This document shows positions 1-8,818 of a stretch of DNA of 64,000 nucleotides, one piece after another. The DNA is from Anaerovirgula multivorans (GTDB lineage Bacteria > Bacillota > Clostridia > Peptostreptococcales > Natronincolaceae), in assembly GCF_900188145.1 (NCBI RefSeq), contig NZ_FZOJ01000020.1, positions 21,591 to 85,590 of the forward strand, given 5' to 3'. The notes under the pieces were generated by a model that was not told the origin of the DNA, ran no database searches, and worked only from the letters and a program-made list of their open reading frames with translations. The translations under genes were made by a program, and so were the position numbers. Positions within the stretch are counted from its first letter, which is position 1. Each line of letters starts with the position of its first letter.

Positions 1-1
1 A

Positions 2-1453
2 TTATGGATAGGTGCAGAATACTTTCCTGAGTTTGATGAGGGAACCTTTACAATTAGTATATCTCTACCTCATGGTAGCAGGTTGGAAGATACGGAAACA
101 ATAGTGAACCAAATAGAAGAAATTCTTAGAAAAAACGAAGATATTGATGGGATTTTTACGAATATCGGTGGTGGTGATGATTACTATGGTGGCTTTGGAA
201 GAAGAAGCAATCGTGGGTCCATTGATGTTAGATTGAAGCCCTATAGAGCAAGGGGAAAAGAAACAGCACAAGTGATTGATGAAATCCGTTGGGAGTTACA
301 AGCTATAGCTGGTGCAGATATAAATGTAGCTAATCTTTCCTTTATTGGAGTAGGATTTGGGGGGGAAACAGTTGAAGTAGAAATAAGAGGTGACAATATT
401 GATGTTTTGCAAGAAATATCAGAAGACTTCATGAAAATTATCGACTCTGTAGAAGGAACTAGAGAAGTTGCATCGAATTTTACTGATGGTAGGCCACAAC
501 TAGAATTATATTTAGATAGAGATATTACTTCTTCTTATGGGTTACAGACGATGCAGATTGCATCAACTATTAGGAACTTAATTCAAGGAGTATCAGCTAC
601 AAGACTACGAATAGACGGCAAAGAGCATGATGTAGTAATTGGTGGTGAAAATTATCTAAGGGAAAGCATAGGAAACTTTATACAGATACCGATTCCTACT
701 TTGGCAGGGGGAAATGTACCACTTGAGCAATTGGTGGAATATCGAATATCTCAAGGACCTAATGTCATAAGACGTTCTAATCAGGTGCGTTCTATTACGG
801 TAAAAGCTACAACTTTCCAGAGGGATATGAATAGCGTAATTAAAGATATTGAAGGAAAATTAATGAGTTATTCCTTACCAGCTGGTTACAGTTATCAATA
901 TAGGGGACAGAAGGAACAATTGCAGGAGGCCTACTCTAGTCTAGTGTTAGCTGTGATTTTAGCGATTTTACTGGTATATATGATATTAGCTACACAATTC
1001 CAATCATTACTACATCCCTTTATCATTATGCTATCGGTACCATTGGCTTTTTCCGGTGGAGCATTGGGACTACTTGTTAGTGGGATACCATTAAGTATAC
1101 CAGCGGTGATTGGGGCCATCGTTTTAGCAGGTATTGTAGTAAACAATGGAATAGTTCTGATTGACTATATCAATATTTTGAGGGAAAATAAAATAGAGAC
1201 AAAAGAAGCTATTATTACAGCAGGTACTACAAGGCTAAGACCCATAATGATGACAACCTTAACTACCGTTTTAGGCTTGATTCCACTGGCTATGGGTATA
1301 AGCGAAGGTTCCGAGGTTCAAGTACCTTTAGCTACTGTAGTTATTGGAGGATTAGTTCTATCGACTCCATTAACATTGATTGTATTACCAATTGTTTATT
1401 CTATATTTAATGACTTTGCTGTATATATAAGCAATAGAAGAAAGAAGAAATAA
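2..1453 (+). CDS. RND-family efflux transporter, C-terminal part (cut by window edge)
   Basis: This is the C-terminal part of an AcrB/HAE1-type inner-membrane efflux pump. The reading frame is open from base 2, so the start lies outside the window; the first visible residues (EYFPEFDEGTF, then LPHGS) match the porter-domain motif of the family. The last ~170 residues carry several strong membrane segments, including the conserved stretch around RLRPIMMTTLTTVLGLIPLA. RND pumps use the proton gradient to expel hydrophobic compounds, lipids or metals. In Gram-positives they often act with a membrane-fusion partner, which would lie upstream. The substrate cannot be read from this fragment. The next gene starts 24 bp downstream. 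Confidence 0.93.
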   Translation, partial: LWIGAEYFPEFDEGTFTISISLPHGSRLEDTETIVNQIEEILRKNEDIDGIFTNIGGGDDYYGGFGRRSNRGSIDVRLKPYRARGKETAQVIDEIRWELQAIAGADINVANLSFIGVGFGGETVEVEIRGDNIDVLQEISEDFMKIIDSVEGTREVASNFTDGRPQLELYLDRDITSSYGLQTMQIASTIRNLIQGVSATRLRIDGKEHDVVIGGENYLRESIGNFIQIPIPTLAGGNVPLEQLVEYRISQGPNVIRRSNQVRSITVKATTFQRDMNSVIKDIEGKLMSYSLPAGYSYQYRGQKEQLQEAYSSLVLAVILAILLVYMILATQFQSLLHPFIIMLSVPLAFSGGALGLLVSGIPLSIPAVIGAIVLAGIVVNNGIVLIDYINILRENKIETKEAIITAGTTRLRPIMMTTLTTVLGLIPLAMGISEGSEVQVPLATVVIGGLVLSTPLTLIVLPIVYSIFNDFAVYISNRRKKK

Positions 1454-1477
1454 ACTAATCATGGGGGACGTGAGAAG

Positions 1478-1759
1478 ATGTTAATAGGAACATGTTCAAT
1501 GAAGGTTATTATGTATGAAGTAAGCTCCTTAAAGGGAAAGAGGCAGATTTTAAAGAGCCTCATTGAAAGAATAAAGTCTAGATTTAATGTATCTATTGCT
1601 GAAGTAGGGGAGCAAGATAAATGGAAGATTGCTGAAATTGGCTTTTGCTGTGTAAGTAATAGTAGCAAGCATGTGGATGAGATGATTAACAATGTCATTC
1701 ATTTTATTGAGATGGATGGAAGAGTAGATATTACGGAATGTCAGGTAGAAATACTTTAG
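1478..1759 (+). CDS. DUF503 family protein (YlxP-like)
   Basis: A 93-residue soluble protein matching the DUF503/YlxP family through its start (MLIGTCSMKV), the SSLKGKRQILKSLIERIKSRF segment read in parts, and the IAEVGEQDKWKIAEIG core. In other Firmicutes ylxP sits in the infB-rbfA translation region and its biochemical role is not settled. Here it lies between an RND pump and nth. The start is preceded by a GGGGGACGTGAGAAG-type ribosome site. No promoter is seen in the short gap, so it may be transcribed with its neighbours. Confidence 0.9.
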   Translation: MLIGTCSMKVIMYEVSSLKGKRQILKSLIERIKSRFNVSIAEVGEQDKWKIAEIGFCCVSNSSKHVDEMINNVIHFIEMDGRVDITECQVEIL

Positions 1760-1773
1760 AGAAAGGAAAACCT

Positions 1774-2418
1774 ATGAAAAAGATGCTTACGAATAAAGAA
1801 ATAAAGGAAGTGCTGGATATTTTATATACAACCTATCCAGATGCAGAATCAGAACTTAATTATAAGAATGCTTTCGAACTTTTAATTGCTGTAATATTGT
1901 CTGCTCAATGTACCGATAAGCGAGTAAATGAGGTCACAGAAAAAATGTTTAAAAAGTTTAAAACACCAGAAGACTATTTAGAGCTTACCGAGGAGGAATT
2001 AGGAAACTGGATAAAAAGCTGTGGTTTTTACAGAAATAAAAGTAAGAACATTCTAGAAACCTGTAGAATATTATCTGAAAAATACAAGGGAGAAGTTCCC
2101 CAAACCCGAGAAGAATTGATGGAACTTGCAGGAGTTGGTAGAAAAACCGCTAATGTAGTTATTAGTAATATTTTTGGGCAAGACGCTATTGCAGTAGATA
2201 CCCATGTCTTCAGGGTTTCCAATAGAATTGGGTTAGCACACGCTGAAGATGTTAATAAAACAGAAGAACAACTAATGAGAAACATACCAAAAAATAAATG
2301 GTCTGAAGCACATCATTGGCTGATTTTCCATGGCAGAAGGATTTGCAAAGCAAGAAGACCTCTCTGTGAAAAGTGTCCATTAACAAAACTATGCCTGTAT
2401 TATAGAAGCTTAACTTAA
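1774..2418 (+). CDS. nth: Endonuclease III (DNA glycosylase/AP lyase)
   Basis: A 214-residue base-excision-repair enzyme that removes oxidised pyrimidines and cleaves at the abasic site. The helix-hairpin-helix LAGVGRKTANVV includes the catalytic Lys (about residue 124), and the catalytic Asp is in VDTHVFRV (about residue 142). The C-terminus has the C-X6-C-X2-C-X5-C 4Fe-4S ligand pattern. I chose the ATG at 1774, 14 bp after the preceding stop and behind AGAGAAAGGAAAA, rather than the upstream in-frame ATG at 1738, which would overlap DUF503. Length and motifs are normal for the family. Confidence 0.97.
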   Translation: MKKMLTNKEIKEVLDILYTTYPDAESELNYKNAFELLIAVILSAQCTDKRVNEVTEKMFKKFKTPEDYLELTEEELGNWIKSCGFYRNKSKNILETCRILSEKYKGEVPQTREELMELAGVGRKTANVVISNIFGQDAIAVDTHVFRVSNRIGLAHAEDVNKTEEQLMRNIPKNKWSEAHHWLIFHGRRICKARRPLCEKCPLTKLCLYYRSLT

Positions 2419-2434
2419 TATTACTATTTCTTTC

Positions 2435-2475
2435 AAGATGTCTATTGCAAATTTAGACATCTTTCTTTGTCTTTT
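2435..2475 (+). terminator. Intrinsic terminator after nth
   Basis: A perfect 10-bp stem (AAGATGTCTA at 2435-2444, TAGACATCTT at 2454-2463) is followed by a T-rich run. It closes the nth transcript before the FtsA-like gene. Confidence 0.8.
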
Positions 2476-2549
2476 TAAAAGGAGAAATTCATCTTAACGG
2501 AGAATTATCTATTATAAGAAAGAAGGATTAGGAGAAAGGATGTAGTAGA

Positions 2550-4505
2550 ATGATATTTGTTCTTGACATTGGCACAAGGAGTATTGTAGGTTTATTAGGT
2601 ACTTTAGAGGATGAAAAATTTGTGATTCAGCAAGCAGTTGTAGAATTTCATAGAAAAAGAGTGATGTATGATGGGCAAATTCATGATGTTGAAGGAGTTA
2701 TGGAGATCGTTAAAAGAGTAAAGGAAAAAATGGAGGAAATCACGGGGTTTCCACTAAAGGAGGTTTCTATAGCAGCTGCTGGAAGAGCATTAAAAACCTT
2801 TCAGACCACCATTGAAAAGGATCTAGATGAGTACAAAGAAATTGACAAGCATCTAATTGACAGCGTGGAAATAGAAGGAATTCAACAAGCGCAGAGGGAG
2901 TTAGAAAAAGATTATCATGAAACAACCAATTATTTTTGTGTAGGTCATACGGTGATCAATTATTATTTAAATGATGGGCTAATTACAAATCCTATAGGGC
3001 ATCGAGGAAAAAAGCTTAGGATAGATATACTGGCTACCTTTTTACCTAAAATTGTAGTAGATAGTTTATATACTGTCATGGGCAAGGTAGGGTTAGAGGT
3101 AGCATATCTAACGTTGGAGCCTATCGCCGCAATAGAAGTGGCTGTTCCAGAAAATATGCGTTTATTGAACATTGTTCTAGTAGATATTGGGGCTGGAACC
3201 TCTGACATTGCCATTACAAAGGAAGGAACCGTGACAGCTTTTGGCATGACATCTACAGCTGGCGATGAGATTACAGAAGAATTAGCTAGGACTTATTTAT
3301 TAGATTTTGATACCGCGGAAAAAATAAAGTGTAATCTTTCCAAAGCAGAACAGCAAAGCTTTACTGATATTGTAGGTATACCTCATCAAATAGAATCTAA
3401 GGAGATTTTAGATCAAATTCAACCAGCAATTGAGTTAGTGGCCAAAGAAATTGCTGATAATATATTGATGCAAAATGGCAAATCTCCCAGTGTAGTTTTT
3501 TTAATTGGTGGAGGCAGCCAAACATCACGATTAAATACCTTGTTAGCCGAGTATTTACAGTTACCAAAGGAAAGAGTTGTTGTCAGGGGGATGGAAATAA
3601 TCCAAAATCTTCAATGGGATGCATCTATCATTGAAGGACCTGAGGGGATCACTCCTATTGGTATTTTAGTGAAGGCTTTGAAGAATAAATCGGGTGATTA
3701 TATTGAGGTGAAAGTAAATAATAATAATATTAGAATGCTAAAGACAAAGGTTTTAAGAGTAAGTGATGCTTTAGTATTGATAGGTTTTAATCCTAGAGAT
3801 TTAATACCTCAAAAAGGAGAGAGCTTGAAGGTTTATCTTAATAATGAAGAAAAAATCATTTATGGGGAATATGGAGAACCAGCAAAAATAGTGGTAAATA
3901 GTAGAATTGCACATTTAGACACATCAATTGAACACGATGATACGATTACTATACATCCTGCCACTGCAGGGAAAAATGCTGTAGCTAAGTTAAGAGAAGT
4001 AATTAATTTAAAGGAAGATTTCTTTGTGAACGATAGTAGAATTAATCCATTTAACTATGTTAAGGTGAACGGAAAGCAAGCTTCTCCCCATTATCTTTTA
4101 CAGCAGGGAGATAGAATAGAATACATCCTTTTAAACACAGTACAGGATTTGTGTCAGCTTATGAACACTTCATTTGGAGAACATGATATCTATGTGGATG
4201 GTAAAAAAGCTGAGTTGTACCAAAATCTAGAAGGTGTAAAACAAATTATAATCGATAAAAAAGAAAAACAGAAGGTCGAAGCACAGCAGCTTAAAGAAGA
4301 GCGTATTATAGAAGTAGTTTGTAATGGAGAATCTTTAAAAATTGCTGCTAATAAAGAAAATTTGATATTTGTTGATATATTCAATTATATCGATTTTGAC
4401 AGAACTAAGGTAAAAGGCAGATTAATTCTCAAGCACAATGGAAATCCAGCCAATTATACAGAACCTCTTCAGGATGGGGATGAACTAATGATTTATTGGG
4501 AATGA
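2550..4505 (+). CDS. FtsA-like actin-fold ATPase with a long C-terminal extension
   Basis: A 651-residue protein. The first ~370 residues are an FtsA/PilM-type actin-fold ATPase: DIGTRS at the start, the phosphate-binding DIGAGTSDIAIT near residue 215, and the adenosine motif VVFLIGGGSQ near residue 315. Canonical FtsA is about 410-420 residues and ends in an amphipathic membrane helix. This protein instead continues for ~280 residues with alternating beta-rich segments, two of which (around LLQQGDRIEYIL and PLQDGDELMIYW) resemble beta-grasp modules. There is no ftsZ beside it and no FtsA-type C-terminal helix, so it is more likely a paralogue of unknown role, perhaps a membrane or envelope scaffold, than the division FtsA. 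It is a single gene between two terminators or promoters. Confidence 0.85.
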   Translation: MIFVLDIGTRSIVGLLGTLEDEKFVIQQAVVEFHRKRVMYDGQIHDVEGVMEIVKRVKEKMEEITGFPLKEVSIAAAGRALKTFQTTIEKDLDEYKEIDKHLIDSVEIEGIQQAQRELEKDYHETTNYFCVGHTVINYYLNDGLITNPIGHRGKKLRIDILATFLPKIVVDSLYTVMGKVGLEVAYLTLEPIAAIEVAVPENMRLLNIVLVDIGAGTSDIAITKEGTVTAFGMTSTAGDEITEELARTYLLDFDTAEKIKCNLSKAEQQSFTDIVGIPHQIESKEILDQIQPAIELVAKEIADNILMQNGKSPSVVFLIGGGSQTSRLNTLLAEYLQLPKERVVVRGMEIIQNLQWDASIIEGPEGITPIGILVKALKNKSGDYIEVKVNNNNIRMLKTKVLRVSDALVLIGFNPRDLIPQKGESLKVYLNNEEKIIYGEYGEPAKIVVNSRIAHLDTSIEHDDTITIHPATAGKNAVAKLREVINLKEDFFVNDSRINPFNYVKVNGKQASPHYLLQQGDRIEYILLNTVQDLCQLMNTSFGEHDIYVDGKKAELYQNLEGVKQIIIDKKEKQKVEAQQLKEERIIEVVCNGESLKIAANKENLIFVDIFNYIDFDRTKVKGRLILKHNGNPANYTEPLQDGDELMIYWE

Positions 4506-4591
4506 CCTTGATGAATATTTTTTTCTAGATAGTAATACGATTAAAATATATTACTTATTCTTAAAGAATTTATGAATTTTTTAAAACTATA

Positions 4592-4620
4592 TTGTTTCTA
4601 CTTTATCAGTAAAGTATAAT
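4592..4620 (+). promoter_or_regulatory. Promoter with an inverted repeat in its spacer
   Basis: TTGTTT (4592-4597), a 17-bp spacer and TATAAT (4615-4620) form a good sigma-A promoter just upstream of the VanW-family gene. TACTTTA-tcag-TAAAGTA (4599-4616) is a perfect inverted repeat filling the spacer, as expected of a repressor site. That regulatory role is inference. Confidence 0.6.
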
Positions 4621-4639
4621 TGCATCAAGGAGTGATGTT

Positions 4640-6085
4640 ATGGAGTCGACTGTCGAAAAGTCAACTAAGAAAAAAGTCATATTAGGGGTTATAGCAGGGA
4701 TATTTATTACTACTATTATAACAATGTCAACCTTAGCTTTTTTATTAATTAATAAAGATACAATCTATAATGAAGTATATATTGAAACAATCAATGTAAG
4801 CAATTTAACAAAACAGCAGGCAACACAAAGAGTAGAAAACATATTTGGAAGAGAATTAGAAGGATTAAAATTAAACCTTGTTTATGAAAATTATAGTCGG
4901 CAGTTGCCCTATAAGGATGTGGGATATACTTATTTATATGATGATGCTGTGGAAGAAGCCTATAGATTAGGAAGAGAAGGTAACATTTTTAATAGAATAA
5001 GCAATATCTATGCATTAAAGAAAAATCCGGTATATATTAGTTTACAACCCCATTATGAAGAAGAATTTTTGGAATCATTTATCGAAGATATAGAGGAGCA
5101 TATTAACAAAGATGCAAAAGATGCTACTATTCGACGACAAAATGGTGCTTTTCAAATAACGAAGGAGCAATTAGGTATAGAGATTGACAAAGATCTATTA
5201 GTAGAAAGAATTATTGAAAGAATAGAGACCTTTAGTCAAAAAGATATCTCTATCCCAATCTCGCATATTACTCCTAGTTTGACAGAAGAGACGTTGAAAA
5301 ATATTCAAGAAGTAGTTGGAGAATTTAGTACAGTCTTTAATTTGCAGATGGAGGGAAGAAGTCAAAATATATCTATTGCAGCCAGAAGTATAAATGGTAC
5401 TTTACTTATGCCAGGAGAAGGATTTTCCTTTAATGAAAAAGCTGCTGGAAGGGGATATCAAGAAGCGCCAGTAATCATAGATGGAAAATTGGTACCTGGA
5501 ATAGGGGGAGGGATTTGCCAAGTATCTACTACTCTATATAATGCAGTTGTACGAGGAAATTTAGAAGTGACTAGCAGAAGAAATCATTCTTTATCAGTAC
5601 CCTACGTACCATTAGGCCATGATGCAGCTGTCGCCAATAATCACATTGATTTTCAATTTAAGAATAATTTTCAAAATCCTATTTATATAGACAGTTTTGT
5701 TGTAGGAGATAAAGTGTTTGTTAAGCTTTATGGGAAGAAAGAGGATAATTTTACGATTACTTTATTATCTGATGTGATAGAAGTAATTGAGCCGAAGATA
5801 GAAACTAAGAAAGATCCTGATATGTTCATTGGAGAAAAAAAGGTGGAAGTGGAACCTAAAAAGGGATATCGTGTAAATACTTATAAAATATACTCTCAAA
5901 ATGGCAAAGAAATAAAGCGAGAACACATATCGAGAGATAATTATGCAGTTGTTAACGGTGTTATTATTGAAGGAACAAAACCAAACTCTGTGGTTGAAGG
6001 AGAAGTAACATCTAAAGCAGACCAACTTCTCATAGAGGAGAGTCATTCCCAACAGGAAGAAATTATTGAATCACAGGAAATTTAG
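4640..6085 (+). CDS. VanW family protein with YoaR-type peptidoglycan-binding and G5 domains
   Basis: A 481-residue envelope protein. A short charged N-terminus is followed by one membrane anchor (about residues 13-37). A YoaR/PG_binding_4-type region follows, then a VanW domain (about residues 230-365, with LLMPGEGFSFNEK and GGGICQVSTTLYNA). A G5-like segment lies near residues 385-460, and the tail is acidic and Gln-rich. Family members are thought to act at the cell wall, but no enzymatic activity is established; VanW itself was named from vancomycin clusters. The start follows AAGGAGTGATGTT, and the gene stands alone between its own promoter and terminator. Confidence 0.9.
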   Translation: MESTVEKSTKKKVILGVIAGIFITTIITMSTLAFLLINKDTIYNEVYIETINVSNLTKQQATQRVENIFGRELEGLKLNLVYENYSRQLPYKDVGYTYLYDDAVEEAYRLGREGNIFNRISNIYALKKNPVYISLQPHYEEEFLESFIEDIEEHINKDAKDATIRRQNGAFQITKEQLGIEIDKDLLVERIIERIETFSQKDISIPISHITPSLTEETLKNIQEVVGEFSTVFNLQMEGRSQNISIAARSINGTLLMPGEGFSFNEKAAGRGYQEAPVIIDGKLVPGIGGGICQVSTTLYNAVVRGNLEVTSRRNHSLSVPYVPLGHDAAVANNHIDFQFKNNFQNPIYIDSFVVGDKVFVKLYGKKEDNFTITLLSDVIEVIEPKIETKKDPDMFIGEKKVEVEPKKGYRVNTYKIYSQNGKEIKREHISRDNYAVVNGVIIEGTKPNSVVEGEVTSKADQLLIEESHSQQEEIIESQEI

Positions 6086-6095
6086 CCTATTTTTC

Positions 6096-6125
6096 AACCT
6101 TCTCTGATTGATGGAGAAGGTTTTC
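6096..6125 (+). terminator. Intrinsic terminator after the VanW-family gene
   Basis: A 9-bp stem AACCTTCTC/GAGAAGGTT (6096-6104 and 6114-6122) is followed by TTCTT and further T-rich sequence. Confidence 0.75.
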
Positions 6126-6195
6126 TTCCATTTTTAATAAAAACGGTATATTATATTAATTAGGACAATGAATCGACTAATATTGGAGGTAGCAT

Positions 6196-6891
6196 ATGGA
6201 ACATCTATTTTATGATAAACGCGTGGATTGCCCATGTTGTAAAAATAGTTTTAAAACTAAAAAGGTGAGAAGAAGAGGATTAAAGGTTTTAGAAAGACAT
6301 ACAGATTTCTGTGTAGCCTATAAAGATATTAATCCTATCTACTATCACGTTTGGATTTGTCCAAATTGTGGTTTTAGTGCTTCAGAAAGTGAATATAGAG
6401 ATTTAACAAAAGACCAAAGGTTGTTTTTTCAAGGAAATATTAGTAGAAAATGGAATCAGAGAGATTATGGTGGTATAAGGACATTTGAAGAAGCGGAAGA
6501 AAGCTACAAATTAGCATTGATGGTAGCTCAATTATTTAAAAAACCTAAGGGATACATTGGAGGAATATGCTTAAAGTTAGGATGGCTCTATCGAGAACAA
6601 AAGAATGATAAGGAATTTGAATTTTTAAAGCATGCGCTTCATTCCTTTGAAGCGGCTTATCAAAAGGAGCCATTGCCTATTGCAGGACTTGATGAGATAT
6701 CTTTAGCCTATTTAGTAGGGGAACTACATAGAAGATTTGATCATATACAAGATGCTATAAAATGGTACGCTAAGGCCTTAGACCATCCAGATATAAAAAA
6801 GAAGAGACAGATACAATTATTAGCTAGAGAACAGTGGCGTTTAGCTAGGGAACAATACCGATTAGAAAAGGAGGACAGTGTTCATGCTTGA
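6196..6891 (+). CDS. DUF2225 family protein
   Basis: A 231-residue soluble protein of the DUF2225 family. The N-terminus has a CPCCKNSF pair and CPNCGFS pair (about residues 12-60), probably holding a metal. The rest is helical and TPR-like, with alternating A/Y/W residues from about residue 95 onward. No function is established for the family. It overlaps the next gene (ogt) by 8 bp, which suggests translational coupling, and it starts behind ATTGGAGGTAGCAT. Confidence 0.9.
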   Translation: MEHLFYDKRVDCPCCKNSFKTKKVRRRGLKVLERHTDFCVAYKDINPIYYHVWICPNCGFSASESEYRDLTKDQRLFFQGNISRKWNQRDYGGIRTFEEAEESYKLALMVAQLFKKPKGYIGGICLKLGWLYREQKNDKEFEFLKHALHSFEAAYQKEPLPIAGLDEISLAYLVGELHRRFDHIQDAIKWYAKALDHPDIKKKRQIQLLAREQWRLAREQYRLEKEDSVHA

Positions 6892-7408
6892 TATTTACTA
6901 TTGTAGCATAAACATAGGAGGTTATGATCTGCATTTAGCCTCCAGTGAAAAGGGACTAGTAGCAATAGGAATAGAAGAGATTGAAGAACAGTTTATTAAG
7001 GACTTAAAAAAAGATTTTTCAGAGAGATCAATTATACTTAATGAGGCTGCAAATCTTCCCTATATTCAACAACTGACAGAATTTTTCCAAGGAAATAGAA
7101 AAACCTTCACAGCGCCATTGCATCTAATAGGAACAAAATTTCAAAAGCAAGTTTGGCAAGCGTTATTAAAAATTCCTTTTGGAAAAGTAGTATCCTATAA
7201 AGATATAGCAGTTGAAATAGGGAATCCTAAGGCTATGAGGGCAGTTGGTATGGCTAATAATAAAAATCGTATTCCAATCATTATTCCTTGCCATAGGGTA
7301 ATTGGTTCAAATAAAAAGCTTGTTGGCTATGGTGGAGGACTGCACATTAAAGAACGATTATTAAAACTTGAAGGTATTGAGATCGTAAAGGAAAAAGTGG
7401 TAAATTGA
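6884..7408 (+). CDS. ogt: Methylated-DNA--protein-cysteine methyltransferase
   Basis: A 174-residue suicide DNA-repair protein that transfers the alkyl group from O6-alkylguanine to its own cysteine. The PCHRV active-site motif places the acceptor Cys at about residue 136, and the downstream GYGGGLHIKERLLKLE matches the family C-terminus. The arginine-finger region VSYKDIA and KAMRAVG is also present. I prefer the ATG at 6884, about 9 bp after AAAAGGAGG, over the GTG at 6878, which is too close to that site. It overlaps the end of the DUF2225 gene. Confidence 0.96.
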   Translation: MLDIYYCSINIGGYDLHLASSEKGLVAIGIEEIEEQFIKDLKKDFSERSIILNEAANLPYIQQLTEFFQGNRKTFTAPLHLIGTKFQKQVWQALLKIPFGKVVSYKDIAVEIGNPKAMRAVGMANNKNRIPIIIPCHRVIGSNKKLVGYGGGLHIKERLLKLEGIEIVKEKVVN

Positions 7409-7423
7409 TAATTACCACTTTTT
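7392..7423 (+). terminator. Intrinsic terminator overlapping the ogt stop
   Basis: A stem of about 12 bp (AAAAAGTGGTAA and TTACCACTTTTT) brackets the TGA stop and runs into a T tract. Confidence 0.8.
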
Positions 7424-7493
7424 GTATTTTCCTCCTACAACTTAGCATAAATTATATAAAAGCTTATTTCAGTATTGTGAGGAGGAGATTATA

Positions 7494-8798
7494 TTGCAGG
7501 CTCAAGAAGGAAATCCCATTATTTTTATTCCAGGTTTAATGGGTTCTATGGGAAATGATATCATTGAAGGGACCGGTAATTGGAGTTTTGGTACTGCTCG
7601 ATGGGTCTATGACCCCTTGGTTAAACAATTAGAAGAAGCAGGATATGTAGTAAACGAAAATCTATTTATATGTTACTATGACTGGAGAAAAAAGAATAGT
7701 AGCATTGTAGAGGCTTATTTAAAGCCTATGATTAGGGAAGTTAAGGAAAAACATCCTAATAAGAAAATTGATTTGATTTGTCATAGTATGGGAGGGATTG
7801 TAGCCAGGACCTATATACAATCTATTGATTACCAATTTGATATCAATAGATTAGTCATGATAGGCACTCCAAATAAAGGTACTATAGCAGCCTATTATTT
7901 GTGGTCCACTGGTAGGTTATTACCCAGTAAAAAAGGTAGAAGCTTCTTTAATTTAATAGCTAGAGGTTATATGTGGATTTTGCTTCGACTAATGAAGGTC
8001 TCCTTTGGCTTAGAAAACTTGAAGGAAATACATGAAATTTTTCCATCAGTGGGAGAGTTAATACCAACTGGAGGCTATGGAAGTATTTTGTGTTATGAAA
8101 ATGGAAATGGCAAATGGCAAAGGGTACCTAGGGACTATATGCGATACGAGAATCATTTTCTAAATGAATTAAATAATAATTTATTTTTATTATCTCATCG
8201 GATTAATGATGTATACTGTATAGTTGGCTATAACTTTTCAACAGCCGAGTATTTAATGATAGATAGAGATAAACTATTTCAGGAATATGAGGAAATAATT
8301 CTAGACCCAGTAGAAACCTTAGATGGAGATGGAACAGTAGCTGTAAAGAGTGCAGAAATAGAAGGTCTCCAGCATTATTATATTGAAGCAAACCATCGAC
8401 GAATAGTGGATGGATGTTTTTCCTATATAAAAGATATCTATGGTTTTAAAACAGCAGAAGGCTTACAAGAGTCTGTTGAATCAGAAGATATAACACTACA
8501 TATTATATTTACAGGAAAGCCTAATATCATCATCTATAGGGAAAAATCAGCAGATATAGAGTTAAATGAAGGACAAATAAATACCCATTATTCCTATATT
8601 TATGAAAAGTTCCCCGAAGAGCATAAATGGATAATAATACAGAACATTCCTAAAGGGGTTTACTCTATCAAAGTGGATAACTACCAGCCTAAAAATCTTC
8701 ATTTGATGGTTATGTCTGAAAACCTAAAAGAATTAGATACAGAACAGGAAATTAAGGCACATCAAAAAGATTACATCTATAAATTCGAAATTTATTAA
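7494..8798 (+). CDS. LCAT-like alpha/beta-hydrolase (lipase/acyltransferase)
   Basis: A 434-residue protein with an N-terminal alpha/beta-hydrolase fold of the lecithin:cholesterol acyltransferase type. The oxyanion segment FIPGLMGS lies near residue 11. The nucleophile elbow HSMGG places the Ser at about residue 98. Likely acid and base are the Asp in DGDGTV (about residue 278) and the His in EANHRR (about residue 300). No signal peptide is visible. The C-terminal ~120 residues form a beta-rich extension of unknown function. The TTG start at 7494 sits 8 bp after GGAGGAG. The true substrate, phospholipid or other ester, cannot be told from sequence. Confidence 0.87.
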   Translation: MQAQEGNPIIFIPGLMGSMGNDIIEGTGNWSFGTARWVYDPLVKQLEEAGYVVNENLFICYYDWRKKNSSIVEAYLKPMIREVKEKHPNKKIDLICHSMGGIVARTYIQSIDYQFDINRLVMIGTPNKGTIAAYYLWSTGRLLPSKKGRSFFNLIARGYMWILLRLMKVSFGLENLKEIHEIFPSVGELIPTGGYGSILCYENGNGKWQRVPRDYMRYENHFLNELNNNLFLLSHRINDVYCIVGYNFSTAEYLMIDRDKLFQEYEEIILDPVETLDGDGTVAVKSAEIEGLQHYYIEANHRRIVDGCFSYIKDIYGFKTAEGLQESVESEDITLHIIFTGKPNIIIYREKSADIELNEGQINTHYSYIYEKFPEEHKWIIIQNIPKGVYSIKVDNYQPKNLHLMVMSENLKELDTEQEIKAHQKDYIYKFEIY

Positions 8799-8818
8799 GG
8801 GTCGTTTTTACGACCCTT
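8797..8818. terminator. Bidirectional terminator between convergent genes
   Basis: AAGGGTCG-ttttta-CGACCCTT gives an 8-bp stem, with T runs on one strand and A/T-rich sequence on the other. It serves both the lipase gene and the leftward TraB gene. Confidence 0.85.

Noticed and set aside
2550..4505. Calling the FtsA-like gene the cell-division ftsA
   Set aside because: Length, missing membrane helix and absence of ftsZ all argue for a paralogue.
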